From the NCBI RefSeq assembly GCF_025837095.1, contig NZ_CP107551.1, forward strand, positions 2,660,668 to 2,724,667: a stretch of DNA of 64,000 bases, read 5' to 3'. Of this stretch, positions 56,296 through 64,000 are shown piece after piece. The stretch comes from Rhodococcus sp. Z13 (lineage in GTDB: Bacteria; Actinomycetota; Actinomycetes; Mycobacteriales; Mycobacteriaceae). The translations under genes were made by a program, and so were the position numbers. The notes under the pieces are model-generated. The model was not told the DNA's origin. It ran no database searches and was given only the letters and a program-made list of their open reading frames with translations. Position 1 is the stretch's first letter, and each line of letters opens with the position of its first letter.

Positions 56296-58071
56296 ATGAC
56301 CTCGCCGCGGCCCCTGCACTCCCCCTCCCCGCGACGGAGCCTCGAACCCGGAGTCCAGCTGAGTCTCGACGAACTCGACACCCCGCTGCACGACACCACC
56401 TTCGTGGTGGTCGATCTCGAGACCACCGGCGGCCGATCCGGCGAGGACGCCATCACCGAGATCGGCGCGGTCAAGGTCCGCGGCGGCGAGGTGCTGGGCG
56501 AATTCGCGACGCTCGTCGATCCCGGGCGGCCCATCCCGCCCTACATCGTCCAGCTCACCGGCATCACCACCGCGATGGTGTACGCGGCACCGAAGATCGA
56601 AGAGGTACTCCCCTCCTTCCTCGAGTTCGCCGCCGGGTCGGTGCTCGTCGCCCACAACGCGGGTTTCGACGTAGGCTTTCTGAAGGCGGCCGCCACACAG
56701 TGCGAACTGGCCTGGCCACGCTTCCAGGTGCTGTGCACCGTCAAGCTCGCCCGCCGGGTGCTCGGCCGCGACGAGGCGCCCTCGGTGAAGCTGTCGGCCC
56801 TCGCCGACCTGTTCCGGGTGTCCACCCGGCCCACCCACCGGGCCCTCGACGACGCGCGGGCCACGGTCGACGTCCTCCACGCGCTCATCGAGCGGGTCGG
56901 CAACCAGGGCGTCCACAGCCTCACCGAGCTGCGCGACTACCTGCCCGTCGTCACGGCCGAGCAGCGCGCCAAACGCGCCCTCGCCGCGCATCTGCCCCGC
57001 CGGCCCGGCGTCTACATGTTCCGCGGTCCGTCCGACGAGGTGCTGTACGTGGGGACCGCCGTCGACCTGCACCGGCGGGTCCGCACCTATTTCACCGGTT
57101 CCGAGACGCGCCCACGGCTGCGGGAGATGGTCGCGCTCACCACGCGCATCGACCACGTCGAGTGCGCGCACGGACTCGAGGCCGGGGTGCGTGAGCTGCG
57201 CCTGATCGCCGCGCACACCCCGCCCTACAACCGGCGCTCGAAGTACCCGATGCGGGGCTGGTGGATCGTTCTCACCGACGAGACGTTCCCGCGCCTGGCC
57301 GTGAGCCGCTCGCCCGGTCCCGACGCGATCGGGCCCTTCTCGGCGCGAGCGGACGCCGCCGACGTCGCCGCGCTGCTCGCCGAGCTGTGCGGGCTGCGGA
57401 CCTGCACGCGCCGGATCGGCCGCACCGGCCGCCACGGGGACCGCTGCGAGCCGCTCGCGGTCGGGGGCTGCGCCGCCGCCCGGTTCGGGGTGCAGGACGC
57501 CGCGGCCTACGCCCCGCAGGTCGAGCGGGTGCGCGCGGTGATCCGCGGAACCGACGACAGCCCCCTCGTCGAGATCCAGGACCGGCTCGAGGCCCTCGTG
57601 CGCGACCAGCTGTTCGAGAACGCGGCGCGGCTGCGCGACCGGGTCGCCGCGACGGTCGTCGCGCTGCGGCGCACCCAGCGGCTCGCGGCGCTGGCCGCGA
57701 TCGACGAACTGGTCGCGGCCCGCCCCCGCGAGGAGGGCGGATGGGACTTCGCGGTCGTACGGGCGGGTCGGCTGGCCTCCGCGGGAGTGGCGCCGCGGCG
57801 GGTGCCGCCGATGCCGGTCGTGGAGGCCATCACGGCCGCGGCGGAGACGGTGCGGCCGACCCCCGGCCCGCTGCGGGGCGCCTCCCCCGAGGAGATCGGC
57901 CTCGTGGCCCGCTGGCTCGATGCCGACGGGGTCCGCATCGTCCGGGCGAGCCAGGGCTGGTGCGAACCGGTACGCGGGGCGGGCCGGTTGAGCGCGTGGG
58001 CCGAGCTCGCGCGCGGGGCCCGCGCCGCCCACGGGGCGTTCTCCGCGGCGGTCGCCGACCGCTTAGGCTGA
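56296..58071 (+). CDS. DEDDh exonuclease fused to UvrC-like GIY-YIG domain (Rv2191-like)
   Basis: A 591-residue fusion. N-terminal DNA polymerase III epsilon-type exonuclease (about residues 30-195): [20 protein letters not shown] and [14 protein letters not shown]. Then a UvrC N-terminal type GIY-YIG nuclease (about 220-300): [22 protein letters not shown] UvrC-like middle region follows ([15 protein letters not shown]), but the RNase H-like 5'-incision domain and HhH of true UvrC are lacking. Probably DNA repair. ATG at 56296 with leaderless promoter. Confidence 0.92.
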   Translation: MTSPRPLHSPSPRRSLEPGVQLSLDELDTPLHDTTFVVVDLETTGGRSGEDAITEIGAVKVRGGEVLGEFATLVDPGRPIPPYIVQLTGITTAMVYAAPKIEEVLPSFLEFAAGSVLVAHNAGFDVGFLKAAATQCELAWPRFQVLCTVKLARRVLGRDEAPSVKLSALADLFRVSTRPTHRALDDARATVDVLHALIERVGNQGVHSLTELRDYLPVVTAEQRAKRALAAHLPRRPGVYMFRGPSDEVLYVGTAVDLHRRVRTYFTGSETRPRLREMVALTTRIDHVECAHGLEAGVRELRLIAAHTPPYNRRSKYPMRGWWIVLTDETFPRLAVSRSPGPDAIGPFSARADAADVAALLAELCGLRTCTRRIGRTGRHGDRCEPLAVGGCAAARFGVQDAAAYAPQVERVRAVIRGTDDSPLVEIQDRLEALVRDQLFENAARLRDRVAATVVALRRTQRLAALAAIDELVAARPREEGGWDFAVVRAGRLASAGVAPRRVPPMPVVEAITAAAETVRPTPGPLRGASPEEIGLVARWLDADGVRIVRASQGWCEPVRGAGRLSAWAELARGARAAHGAFSAAVADRLG

Positions 58072-58101
58072 GAGCACCCGCGGAAAGGCTAAGGAGAACA
58101 C

Positions 58102-58377
58102 ATGATCAACGCGATCGTCCTGATCGATGCCGAGGCACACCGTATCCCCGAGACCGCACAGGCGGTCGCCGATCTCGACGGCGTCGACACCGTGTACTCC
58201 TGCGCGGGCGACGTCGATCTCGTCGCCATCGTCCGGGTCCGCGATCACGAGCAGATCGCCGAGGTCGTCACCCGGGGCATCAACAAGGTGGAGGGCGTGA
58301 CGAACACCGTCACCCACATCGCGTTCCAGTCGTACTCGAGCGCCGACGTCGAGGCCGGCTTCTCCATCGGGAGCTGA
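58102..58377 (+). CDS. Stand-alone Lrp/AsnC ligand-binding (RAM) domain protein
   Basis: A 91-residue RAM domain (INAIVLIDAEAHRIPETAQAVADL, then VYSCAGDVDLVAIVRVRDHEQIAEVV) with no helix-turn-helix, so it cannot bind DNA alone. Such proteins bind small ligands, often amino acids, and may form hetero-oligomers with full-length Lrp. It lies beside trpD, converging on it. ATG with AAGGAG 7 nt upstream. Confidence 0.93.
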   Translation: MINAIVLIDAEAHRIPETAQAVADLDGVDTVYSCAGDVDLVAIVRVRDHEQIAEVVTRGINKVEGVTNTVTHIAFQSYSSADVEAGFSIGS

Positions 58378-58397
58378 CCGCCTCATCCGGACACACG

Positions 58398-58438
58398 GAC
58401 AGGAGGGCCTGCACTCGTCGAGTGCAGGCCCTCCTGTC
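58398..58438. terminator. Terminator stem of 20 bp
   Basis: Arms 58398-58417 and 58419-58438 are exact reverse complements around a single base. It follows the RAM-domain gene by 20 bp and can serve the converging trpD transcript too. Confidence 0.88.
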
Positions 58439-58444
58439 GTTGTC

Positions 58445-58518
58445 TACAGCCCTGTCGGTCACAGCCCTGTCGGTCACAGCGCTGTCGGTCACAGCGCTGT
58501 CGGTCACAGCGCTGTCGT
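58445..58518. repeat. 15-bp tandem repeat between the RAM gene and trpD
   Basis: Five copies of a CACAGCSCTGTCGGT unit (58445, 58460, 58475, 58490, 58505; the last is one base short). Most units contain the perfect palindrome ACAGCGCTGT. It ends 15 bp before the trpD stop. Confidence 0.9.
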
Positions 58519-58532
58519 CACAGCGCTCCCGC

Positions 58533-59606
58533 TCAGTCGCGCGCGGGCGCGATGCGGTTGGTCACCTCGACCCAGCGCTCGAGCACCTTCGCCGCGGCGC
58601 CGCTGTCGATGGCGGTCGCAGCGGTCTCGATACCCGCGGCGAGGGCGTCCTCGAGCCGGCCCTCGATGCCACGGAAGGCCGCGATCGCACCGGCCGCGTT
58701 GAGCAGGACGGCGTCGCGCACCGGCCCGGTCTCGCCGGCCAGCAACGCCCGCGCCACCGCGGCGTTCTCCTCGGCGTCACCGCCGCGCAGCGCGTCCAGC
58801 GGCACGCGATCGATACCGACGTCCCGCGGATCGAGGGTGACCACCCGGATCTCGCCGTCACGGACGATGTGCACCGTGGACGTGGTGGACGTGGTGAGCT
58901 CGTCGAGACCGTCGTCGCCGCGCACCACCAGCGCCGAGTTGCCGCGCTGGGCGAGCACACCGGCGACGGTGCCGATCAGGCCCTCGAAGGCGCAGCCGAT
59001 CAGACCCGCGCGCGGACGCGCCGGGTTGGTCAGCGGGCCGAGCACGTTGAAGGCCGTGGGGATACCGATCTGTTTGCGCGGCGCGGCCGCGAACCGCAGC
59101 GCCGGATGGAAGAGAGGAGCGAAGCAGAAGCCGATCCCGGCCTCGGCGACCGACTGCGCGACCTCCTCCGGTCCGAGGTCGATATGCACGCCGAGGGCCT
59201 CGAGCACGTCGGCGCCACCGCTCTTGGACGACGCCGCGCGGTTGCCATGCTTGACGACCCGGATGCCGGTCGCGGCCACGACCAGCGAGGACATCGTCGA
59301 GATGTTCACGGTGCCGGCCCGGTCACCGCCGGTGCCGACGATGTCGACGACGTCGTCGTCCACGGGCACCAGCCGGGCGTAGCCGAGCATCGTGTCGGCC
59401 AGGGCCTGCAATTCGTCGGGGGTCTCACCCTTCATCTTCAGGGCGACGCCGAACGCGGCGATCTGGGCGGGGGTGGCGTTGTCGGAGAAGATCTCGCTCA
59501 TCGCCCACTGCGCCTCGGCACGGGTCAGATCCCGTCCGGCCGTCAGCGCGCCGAGAACGGCGGGCCAGCTCGTCGTCACCTCGTCCGCGTCACGCGTCGC
59601 GTTCAT
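58533..59606 (-). CDS. trpD: Anthranilate phosphoribosyltransferase
   Basis: A 357-residue enzyme of tryptophan synthesis, transferring phosphoribose to anthranilate. PRPP-site motifs [15 protein letters not shown] and [21 protein letters not shown] are complete, and the C-terminal domain is full length. ATG at 59606 with a GCAGGTG ribosome-binding site. It is separate from other trp genes, as in mycobacteria (Rv2192c). Confidence 0.97.
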   Translation of the reverse strand: MNATRDADEVTTSWPAVLGALTAGRDLTRAEAQWAMSEIFSDNATPAQIAAFGVALKMKGETPDELQALADTMLGYARLVPVDDDVVDIVGTGGDRAGTVNISTMSSLVVAATGIRVVKHGNRAASSKSGGADVLEALGVHIDLGPEEVAQSVAEAGIGFCFAPLFHPALRFAAAPRKQIGIPTAFNVLGPLTNPARPRAGLIGCAFEGLIGTVAGVLAQRGNSALVVRGDDGLDELTTSTTSTVHIVRDGEIRVVTLDPRDVGIDRVPLDALRGGDAEENAAVARALLAGETGPVRDAVLLNAAGAIAAFRGIEGRLEDALAAGIETAATAIDSGAAAKVLERWVEVTNRIAPARD

Positions 59607-59668
59607 TCGCACCTGCCCCGCCGCATATCGCTCCCTACCGGGCACCGGCGTGCCCTCCGGACAGCAGC

Positions 59669-60130
59669 TTAGTCAGCGCTCTGCGGCGGTTGCAGAGCGT
59701 CCCATCCGAGGGCGGTCCCGCCGAGCCGCTGGGCGAGCGACGCCATGCGGGACTTCTCCTGGGCGCAGTGCAGCGCGTCGAGGACCTGCACGCGCTGCAG
59801 GGTGAGGGCGGCCCGGCCTTCCGCCGCTGCGGCGACCTCCTCGGGAAGCCGATCGGTGACGGCGACGGTGTACCCGTCCTGGGCGGCGAGCTCGGCGGCG
59901 CGGTCCACCCCCTCGGCGGGCAGGGACAGATGGTGACGCAGGACTGTCTCGCCCTCCGGATCCCACCGCGGTTCGGCTCCGGAGCCGCGTTCGAGGGCGG
60001 TCGAGCACGCCTCCGCGTCGTCGAAGGAGGACACGACGACGACCAGATCGTCACGCGCCGCGTCGAGCGGTTCGCTGCGCCGGCCGAAGAGGGCGCGCAG
60101 CCGCGCCCCGAGGCCTTTCCCCGTACTCAT
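59669..60130 (-). CDS. Conserved hypothetical cytoplasmic protein
   Basis: A 153-residue protein with a basic N-terminus ([13 protein letters not shown]) and an alpha/beta layout ([39 protein letters not shown]), ending in a helix with [16 protein letters not shown]. The repeated beta-alpha-beta pattern is ferredoxin-like. I do not recognise a family and assign no function. ATG at 60130; it lies 62 bp upstream of trpD and may share its transcript. Confidence 0.8.
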   Translation of the reverse strand: MSTGKGLGARLRALFGRRSEPLDAARDDLVVVVSSFDDAEACSTALERGSGAEPRWDPEGETVLRHHLSLPAEGVDRAAELAAQDGYTVAVTDRLPEEVAAAAEGRAALTLQRVQVLDALHCAQEKSRMASLAQRLGGTALGWDALQPPQSAD

Positions 60131-60289
60131 GGGACCACCTTCGCACGGCGCCCGATTCGTCGCCTCCGTACCCCTGTCGCATCGCTTCCGCTCGGTGGCA
60201 CAGGGCGTCCACCTGGTGAAACTTCGGTGCCGGAGCTGCACGGACGCGCCGATTTCGGCCCCGATTGCCCAAGACGTACTACGACGGGT

Positions 60290-60295
60290 CATACT
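60290..60295 (+). promoter_or_regulatory. Possible -10 element of ctaE
   Basis: CATACT (near TATACT) lies 7 nt before the GTG at 60303, suggesting another leaderless transcript. Confidence 0.45.
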
Positions 60296-60302
60296 AGCCA
60301 GC

Positions 60303-60917
60303 GTGACGAGCGCAGTAGGGACTTCAGGATCTGCAATCACACAGCGCGTGCACTCGTTGAACCGGCCCAACCTGGTCAGCGTCGGCACCATCGTGTGGTT
60401 GTCCAGTGAGCTCATGTTTTTTGCGGGGCTCTTCGCCATGTACTTCGTGGCGCGGGCCCAAGCGCCGGAGGGCATGTGGCCTCCGCCTCCGACCGAGTTG
60501 AACCTGTGGCTCGCCGTTCCGGTGACCACGGTCCTCATCGCGTCCTCCTTCACGTGCCAGCTCGGCGTGTTCGCCGCCGAGCGGGGTGACGTGTTCGGAC
60601 TCCGCCGCTGGTACATCGTCACCCTCGCCATGGGCACCTTCTTCGTGCTCGGCCAGGGTTACGAGTACATCCACCTGGTGGAGCACGGCACGACCATCCC
60701 CGGCTCCGTGTACGGCTCGGTGTTCTACATGACCACCGGCTTCCACGGCATGCACGTGATCGGCGGCCTCATCGCCTTCGTGTTCCTGTTGGTCCGTACC
60801 CGGGTCAGCAAGTTCACGCCTGCCCAGGCCACTGCAGCCATCGTCGTTTCGTATTACTGGCACTTCGTCGACATCGTGTGGATCGCCCTGTTTGCCACGA
60901 TCTATTTCATCCGTTAG
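60303..60917 (+). CDS. ctaE: Cytochrome c oxidase subunit III (aa3 type)
   Basis: A 204-residue, five-helix subunit III of the aa3 oxidase in the bcc-aa3 supercomplex. Signature segments [42 protein letters not shown] and [12 protein letters not shown] are present. The GTG at 60303 gives the mycobacterial length. ctaE-qcrCAB is the standard actinobacterial order. Confidence 0.96.
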   Translation: MTSAVGTSGSAITQRVHSLNRPNLVSVGTIVWLSSELMFFAGLFAMYFVARAQAPEGMWPPPPTELNLWLAVPVTTVLIASSFTCQLGVFAAERGDVFGLRRWYIVTLAMGTFFVLGQGYEYIHLVEHGTTIPGSVYGSVFYMTTGFHGMHVIGGLIAFVFLLVRTRVSKFTPAQATAAIVVSYYWHFVDIVWIALFATIYFIR

Positions 60918-60981
60918 CCAGCTGAACGCACAGGCAGCCCCCTGACGTCCAGTCCGTCCCGACATACAAAAAGGGATACAG

Positions 60982-61854
60982 ATGAGTTCATCCCCACCTC
61001 TCGCCTCCGAGGGTGACATGCCCGGTCAAACCTCGGCAGCCTCCGCTGCCAAGTCCCGCCGCCAGCGCAAGATGCGCCGTCGCATCACCGGAGCGCTGGT
61101 CCTCGCGCTCGGGCTGCTGAGCGCCGGCTTCATCGCCTCCGCTGTGACGCCTGCTCCACAGGTCGCGACGGCGCAGGACGATCAGAGCGCACTGATCCGC
61201 GAAGGCCAGAAGCTGTACGAGACCTCCTGCGTCACCTGCCACGGTGTCAACCTGCAGGGCGTCCAGGACCGCGGTCCCAGCCTGATCGGTGTCGGTGAGG
61301 CGGCCGTGTACTTCCAGGTCTCGTCCGGCCGTATGCCGGCTTCGCGCAACGAAGCGCAGATCGTGCGCAAGGAGCCGAAGTTCGACGCGCACCAGACCGA
61401 CGCTCTCGGTGCGTACATCCAGGCCAACGGCGGCGGCCCCACGGTCATCCGCGACGAGAACGGTGAGATCGCCACCTCCTCGCTGCGCGGCGACGACATC
61501 GGACGCGGTTCCGAGCTGTTCCGCCAGAACTGCGCGTCGTGCCACAACTTCACCGGTCAGGGTGGCGCCCTGTCGTCCGGTAAGTTCGCACCGCCGCTGG
61601 CGCCCGCGAGCGAGCAGCAGATCTACACCGCGATGCTCACCGGCCCCCAGAACATGCCCAAGTTCTCCGACCGCCAGCTGACGGTCGAGGAGAAGCAGGA
61701 CATCATCGCGTACATCAAGTCCGCCAACGAGACGAAGAACCCGGGCGGCTACGGGCTCGGTGGCTTCGGCCCCGGTGCCGAGGGGCCGACCATGTGGGTC
61801 GTCGGCATGGTTGCCGTCGTCGGCGCTGCACTGTGGATCGGAGCTAGGTCATGA
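60982..61854 (+). CDS. qcrC: Cytochrome bc1 complex diheme cytochrome c subunit
   Basis: A 290-residue diheme c1: N-terminal helix, then two heme c sites (CVTCHG and CASCHN) and distal Met candidates, and a C-terminal anchor helix ([17 protein letters not shown]). In actinobacteria lacking soluble cytochrome c, the two hemes pass electrons from the Rieske centre directly to CuA. ATG with AAAAGGG about 7 nt upstream. Confidence 0.97.
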   Translation: MSSSPPLASEGDMPGQTSAASAAKSRRQRKMRRRITGALVLALGLLSAGFIASAVTPAPQVATAQDDQSALIREGQKLYETSCVTCHGVNLQGVQDRGPSLIGVGEAAVYFQVSSGRMPASRNEAQIVRKEPKFDAHQTDALGAYIQANGGGPTVIRDENGEIATSSLRGDDIGRGSELFRQNCASCHNFTGQGGALSSGKFAPPLAPASEQQIYTAMLTGPQNMPKFSDRQLTVEEKQDIIAYIKSANETKNPGGYGLGGFGPGAEGPTMWVVGMVAVVGAALWIGARS

Positions 61855-62978
61855 GTGGCGGCGAAACGCCGAACAAGCACACTGTCGAGAACCTCGACCA
61901 GATGAGCCGGGACGATCTCGTCACCCTCGGTACGAACCTGGACGGGGTCGACGTCGCCTTCCGCAAGGACCGGTGGCCCGTCGAGGGCACCCGCGCCGAG
62001 AAGCGTGCGGAGCGCAACGTCGCCTTCTGGTTCGTCCTGGCCGGCCTGTCGGGTATCGCGTTCATTGCGATCTACCTGTTCTGGCCGTGGGAGTACCAAT
62101 CCATCGGCGAGAAGGACTACGACTGGTACAGCCTGTACACCCCGATGCTCGGCATCACCCTGGGTCTGTCGATCCTCGGCATCGGTGTCGGCGCGGTGCA
62201 GTTCACCAAGAAGTTCATCCCCGAGGAGGTGTCGATCCAGGATCGGCACGACGGTGGTTCCTCCGAGGTCGATCGCAAGACGATCGTCGCGGAGCTCGCC
62301 GACTCCCTGGAGACCTCGACCCTTCCCCGCCGCAAGCTGATCAAGCGCACCGCCATCTTCGGTGGCGGCGCCCTCGGCCTCGGCCTGATCATGCCGCTCG
62401 GTGGCCTGATCAAGAATCCGTGGAAGGAACGGGGCGAGTCGCCGCTGTGGGTGTCGGGCTGGACGCCGCGGTACCCGGGCGAGACGATCTACCTGCGTCG
62501 TGACACCGGCCGTCCCCAGGACATCGTCCTGGTGCGTCCGGAGGACCTCGACGCCGGCGGCATGGAGACGGTGTTCCCGTTCCGCGAGTCCGATCGCGGC
62601 GACGAGCACGCTCTGCTCGAGAGCCTGCGCGGTATCCGCAACGCCGTCATGCTGATCCGTCTGCGCACCGAGGACACCGAGCGCGTCGTCAAGCGCAAGG
62701 GCCAGGAGAGCTTCAACTACGGCGACTACTTCGCCTACTCGAAGATCTGCACCCACCTCGGTTGCCCGACCTCGCTGTACGAGCAGCAGACCAACCGCAT
62801 CCTGTGCCCGTGCCACCAGTCGCAGTTCGATGCCCTGGAGTACGGCAAGGCGATTTTCGGTCCGGCTGCTCGCGCACTGCCGCAGCTGCCGATTACAGTG
62901 AACGAAGAGGGCTTCCTGGTCGCCAACGGTGACTTCATCGAGCCACTCGGCCCGGCCTTCTGGGAGCGTCGATCGTGA
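61851..62978 (+). CDS. qcrA: Cytochrome bc1 complex Rieske iron-sulfur subunit
   Basis: A 375-residue Rieske protein with three N-terminal helices typical of actinobacteria and the 2Fe-2S ligands in CTHLGC and [10 protein letters not shown] twin-Arg-like sequence ([18 protein letters not shown]) precedes the third helix. ATG overlaps the qcrC stop (ATGA); stop overlaps qcrB (GTGA). Confidence 0.97.
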   Translation: MSGGETPNKHTVENLDQMSRDDLVTLGTNLDGVDVAFRKDRWPVEGTRAEKRAERNVAFWFVLAGLSGIAFIAIYLFWPWEYQSIGEKDYDWYSLYTPMLGITLGLSILGIGVGAVQFTKKFIPEEVSIQDRHDGGSSEVDRKTIVAELADSLETSTLPRRKLIKRTAIFGGGALGLGLIMPLGGLIKNPWKERGESPLWVSGWTPRYPGETIYLRRDTGRPQDIVLVRPEDLDAGGMETVFPFRESDRGDEHALLESLRGIRNAVMLIRLRTEDTERVVKRKGQESFNYGDYFAYSKICTHLGCPTSLYEQQTNRILCPCHQSQFDALEYGKAIFGPAARALPQLPITVNEEGFLVANGDFIEPLGPAFWERRS

Positions 62979-64000
62979 GTACTTCAACCCAATCCCGTGC
63001 CGCGCACATCGGCGAGAATCTCGATTCCCGCTACCACCTGTCCGCGGGTATCCGTCGTCAGATCAACAAGGTGTTCCCCACCCACTGGTCCTTCCTGCTG
63101 GGTGAGATCGCGCTGTACAGCTTCGTCATCCTGTTGATCTCGGGTGTCTTCCTCACCCTGTTCTTCGACCCGTCGATGGCCCACGTGGTCTACGACGGCG
63201 TCTACACGCCGCTGCGTGGTGTGGGCATGTCCCGCGCCTACGAGACGACCCTGAACCTGTCGTTCGAGGTCCGCGGTGGTCTGTTCGTCCGCCAGATCCA
63301 CCACTGGGCGGCACTGATGTTCGCGGCGTCGATCATCGTGCACCTGCTGCGCATCTTCTTCACCGGTGCGTTCCGCCGCCCGCGTGAGGCGAACTGGGTG
63401 ATCGGCTCGCTGCTGCTCATCCTGGCGATGTTCGAGGGCTTCTTCGGTTACTCGCTCCCCGACGACCTGCTCTCCGGTACGGGTCTGCGGGCCGCCTTCT
63501 CGGGCATCACGCTGTCGGTCCCGATCATCGGCACCTGGCTGCACTGGGCGATCTTCGGCGGCGACTTCCCCGGCGATCTGATCATCCCGCGCTTCTACGT
63601 GCTGCACGTGCTGCTCGTCCCGGGCATCATCCTGGCCCTGATCGCCGCGCACCTCGCGCTGGTCTGGTACCAGAAGCACACCCAGTTCCCCGGCCCCGCC
63701 CGGACCGAACAGAACGTCGTGGGTGTCCGCATCCTCCCGGTGTTCGCCGTCAAGTCGGGTGCCTTCTTCGCGATGACCTTCGCGGTCCTCGCCCTGATGA
63801 GCGGTCTGTTCCAGATCAACCCGGTCTGGTACCTCGGCCCGTACAACCCGTCGCAGGTCTCCGCCGGCTCGCAGCCGGACATCTACATGATGTGGACGGA
63901 CGGCATGGCCCGTATCTGGCCGGCCTGGGAGCTGTACCCGTTCGGCCGGTACACGATCCCGCAGCCGTTCTGGATCGCGCTGATCATGGGCCTCGTCTTC
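62975..64000 (+). CDS. qcrB: Cytochrome bc1 complex cytochrome b subunit, N-terminal part
   Basis: The first 342 codons of cytochrome b; the gene continues past the right edge. Heme-ligand histidines are visible in [35 protein letters not shown] and [11 protein letters not shown]. It holds the quinol oxidation site, the target of telacebec-type inhibitors in mycobacteria. GTG start overlapping qcrA. Confidence 0.97.
   Translation, partial: MSTSTQSRAAHIGENLDSRYHLSAGIRRQINKVFPTHWSFLLGEIALYSFVILLISGVFLTLFFDPSMAHVVYDGVYTPLRGVGMSRAYETTLNLSFEVRGGLFVRQIHHWAALMFAASIIVHLLRIFFTGAFRRPREANWVIGSLLLILAMFEGFFGYSLPDDLLSGTGLRAAFSGITLSVPIIGTWLHWAIFGGDFPGDLIIPRFYVLHVLLVPGIILALIAAHLALVWYQKHTQFPGPARTEQNVVGVRILPVFAVKSGAFFAMTFAVLALMSGLFQINPVWYLGPYNPSQVSAGSQPDIYMMWTDGMARIWPAWELYPFGRYTIPQPFWIALIMGLVF

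Noticed and set aside
58445-58518. Possible CRISPR array or small repetitive protein
   Set aside because: Units are contiguous 15-mers without spacers, and the repetitive frames have no start context.
62984-63679. Minus-strand frame opposite qcrB
   Set aside because: Sense strand encodes an intact cytochrome b with heme histidines; the antisense frame is a shadow.

Overview
The window is one 64 kb piece of the chromosome of a high-GC mycolic-acid actinobacterium, most likely Rhodococcus or a close Nocardiaceae relative. The evidence is gene order that follows the M. tuberculosis Rv2144c-Rv2196 block, a complete division and cell-wall (dcw) cluster, GTG-rich starts, leaderless promoters, mannan and PIM glycosyltransferases, and a carotenoid ketolase very close, from memory, to the CrtO described in R. 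erythropolis. There are no tRNA or rRNA genes, insertion sequences, prophage or CRISPR. All function assignments come from reading motifs and synteny; no database search was run.

Layout. 1-7.5 kb: rluD (cut by the left edge), lspA, two lipoproteins converging on a 52-nt perfect palindromic terminator, dinB, and ileS under a translational T-box. 7.5-29.3 kb, all on the minus strand: a small membrane protein, wag31/divIVA, yggT, sepF, a YggS-type PLP protein, yfiH/pgeF, ftsZ, ftsQ, murC, murG, ftsW, murD, mraY, murF, murE, pbpB, an ftsL-like gene, rsmH, mraZ and a DUF3040 gene. Most junctions are 4-base NTGA overlaps. mraZ has a textbook MraZ operator. pbpB appears to lack its first ~43 codons because of a one-base frame break.

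29.4-42 kb: a HEPN-type gene and a possible small ORF behind a perfect LexA box, then a plus-strand run of GNAT gene, crtO, cruF, lppM, a family-2 glycosyltransferase, idsA, crtI, mptA and crtB, with an opposing metF-like gene inside. Together idsA (prenyl diphosphate), crtB (phytoene), crtI (desaturation), crtO (4-ketolation), cruF (1',2'-hydration) and the glycosyltransferase would make a keto-hydroxy-carotenoid glycoside. A lycopene cyclase is not in the window.

42-54 kb: the Rv2175c-like regulator and a PknL-position kinase carrying four PASTA domains, aroG with its 3' end repeated downstream, a 3'-5' exoribonuclease, plsC, a ROK glucokinase, a small CxxC protein, an ArsA-like ATPase, two SRPBCC proteins, pimB' and a membrane-anchored HExxH protein. 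54-64 kb: two NlpC/P60 peptidoglycan hydrolases sharing a promoter motif, one with a c-di-AMP (ydaO) riboswitch; an exonuclease/GIY-YIG fusion; a lone RAM domain; trpD; and the aerobic respiratory genes ctaE-qcrC-qcrA-qcrB, the last cut by the right edge.

The most unusual items are the pbpB frame break, a ~117-nt compound hairpin element between mraZ and rsmH, extra MraZ-box arrays upstream of mraZ, the LexA box in front of the HEPN gene, apparent CTG starts in the carotenoid cluster, and tandem repetition of the aroG tail.
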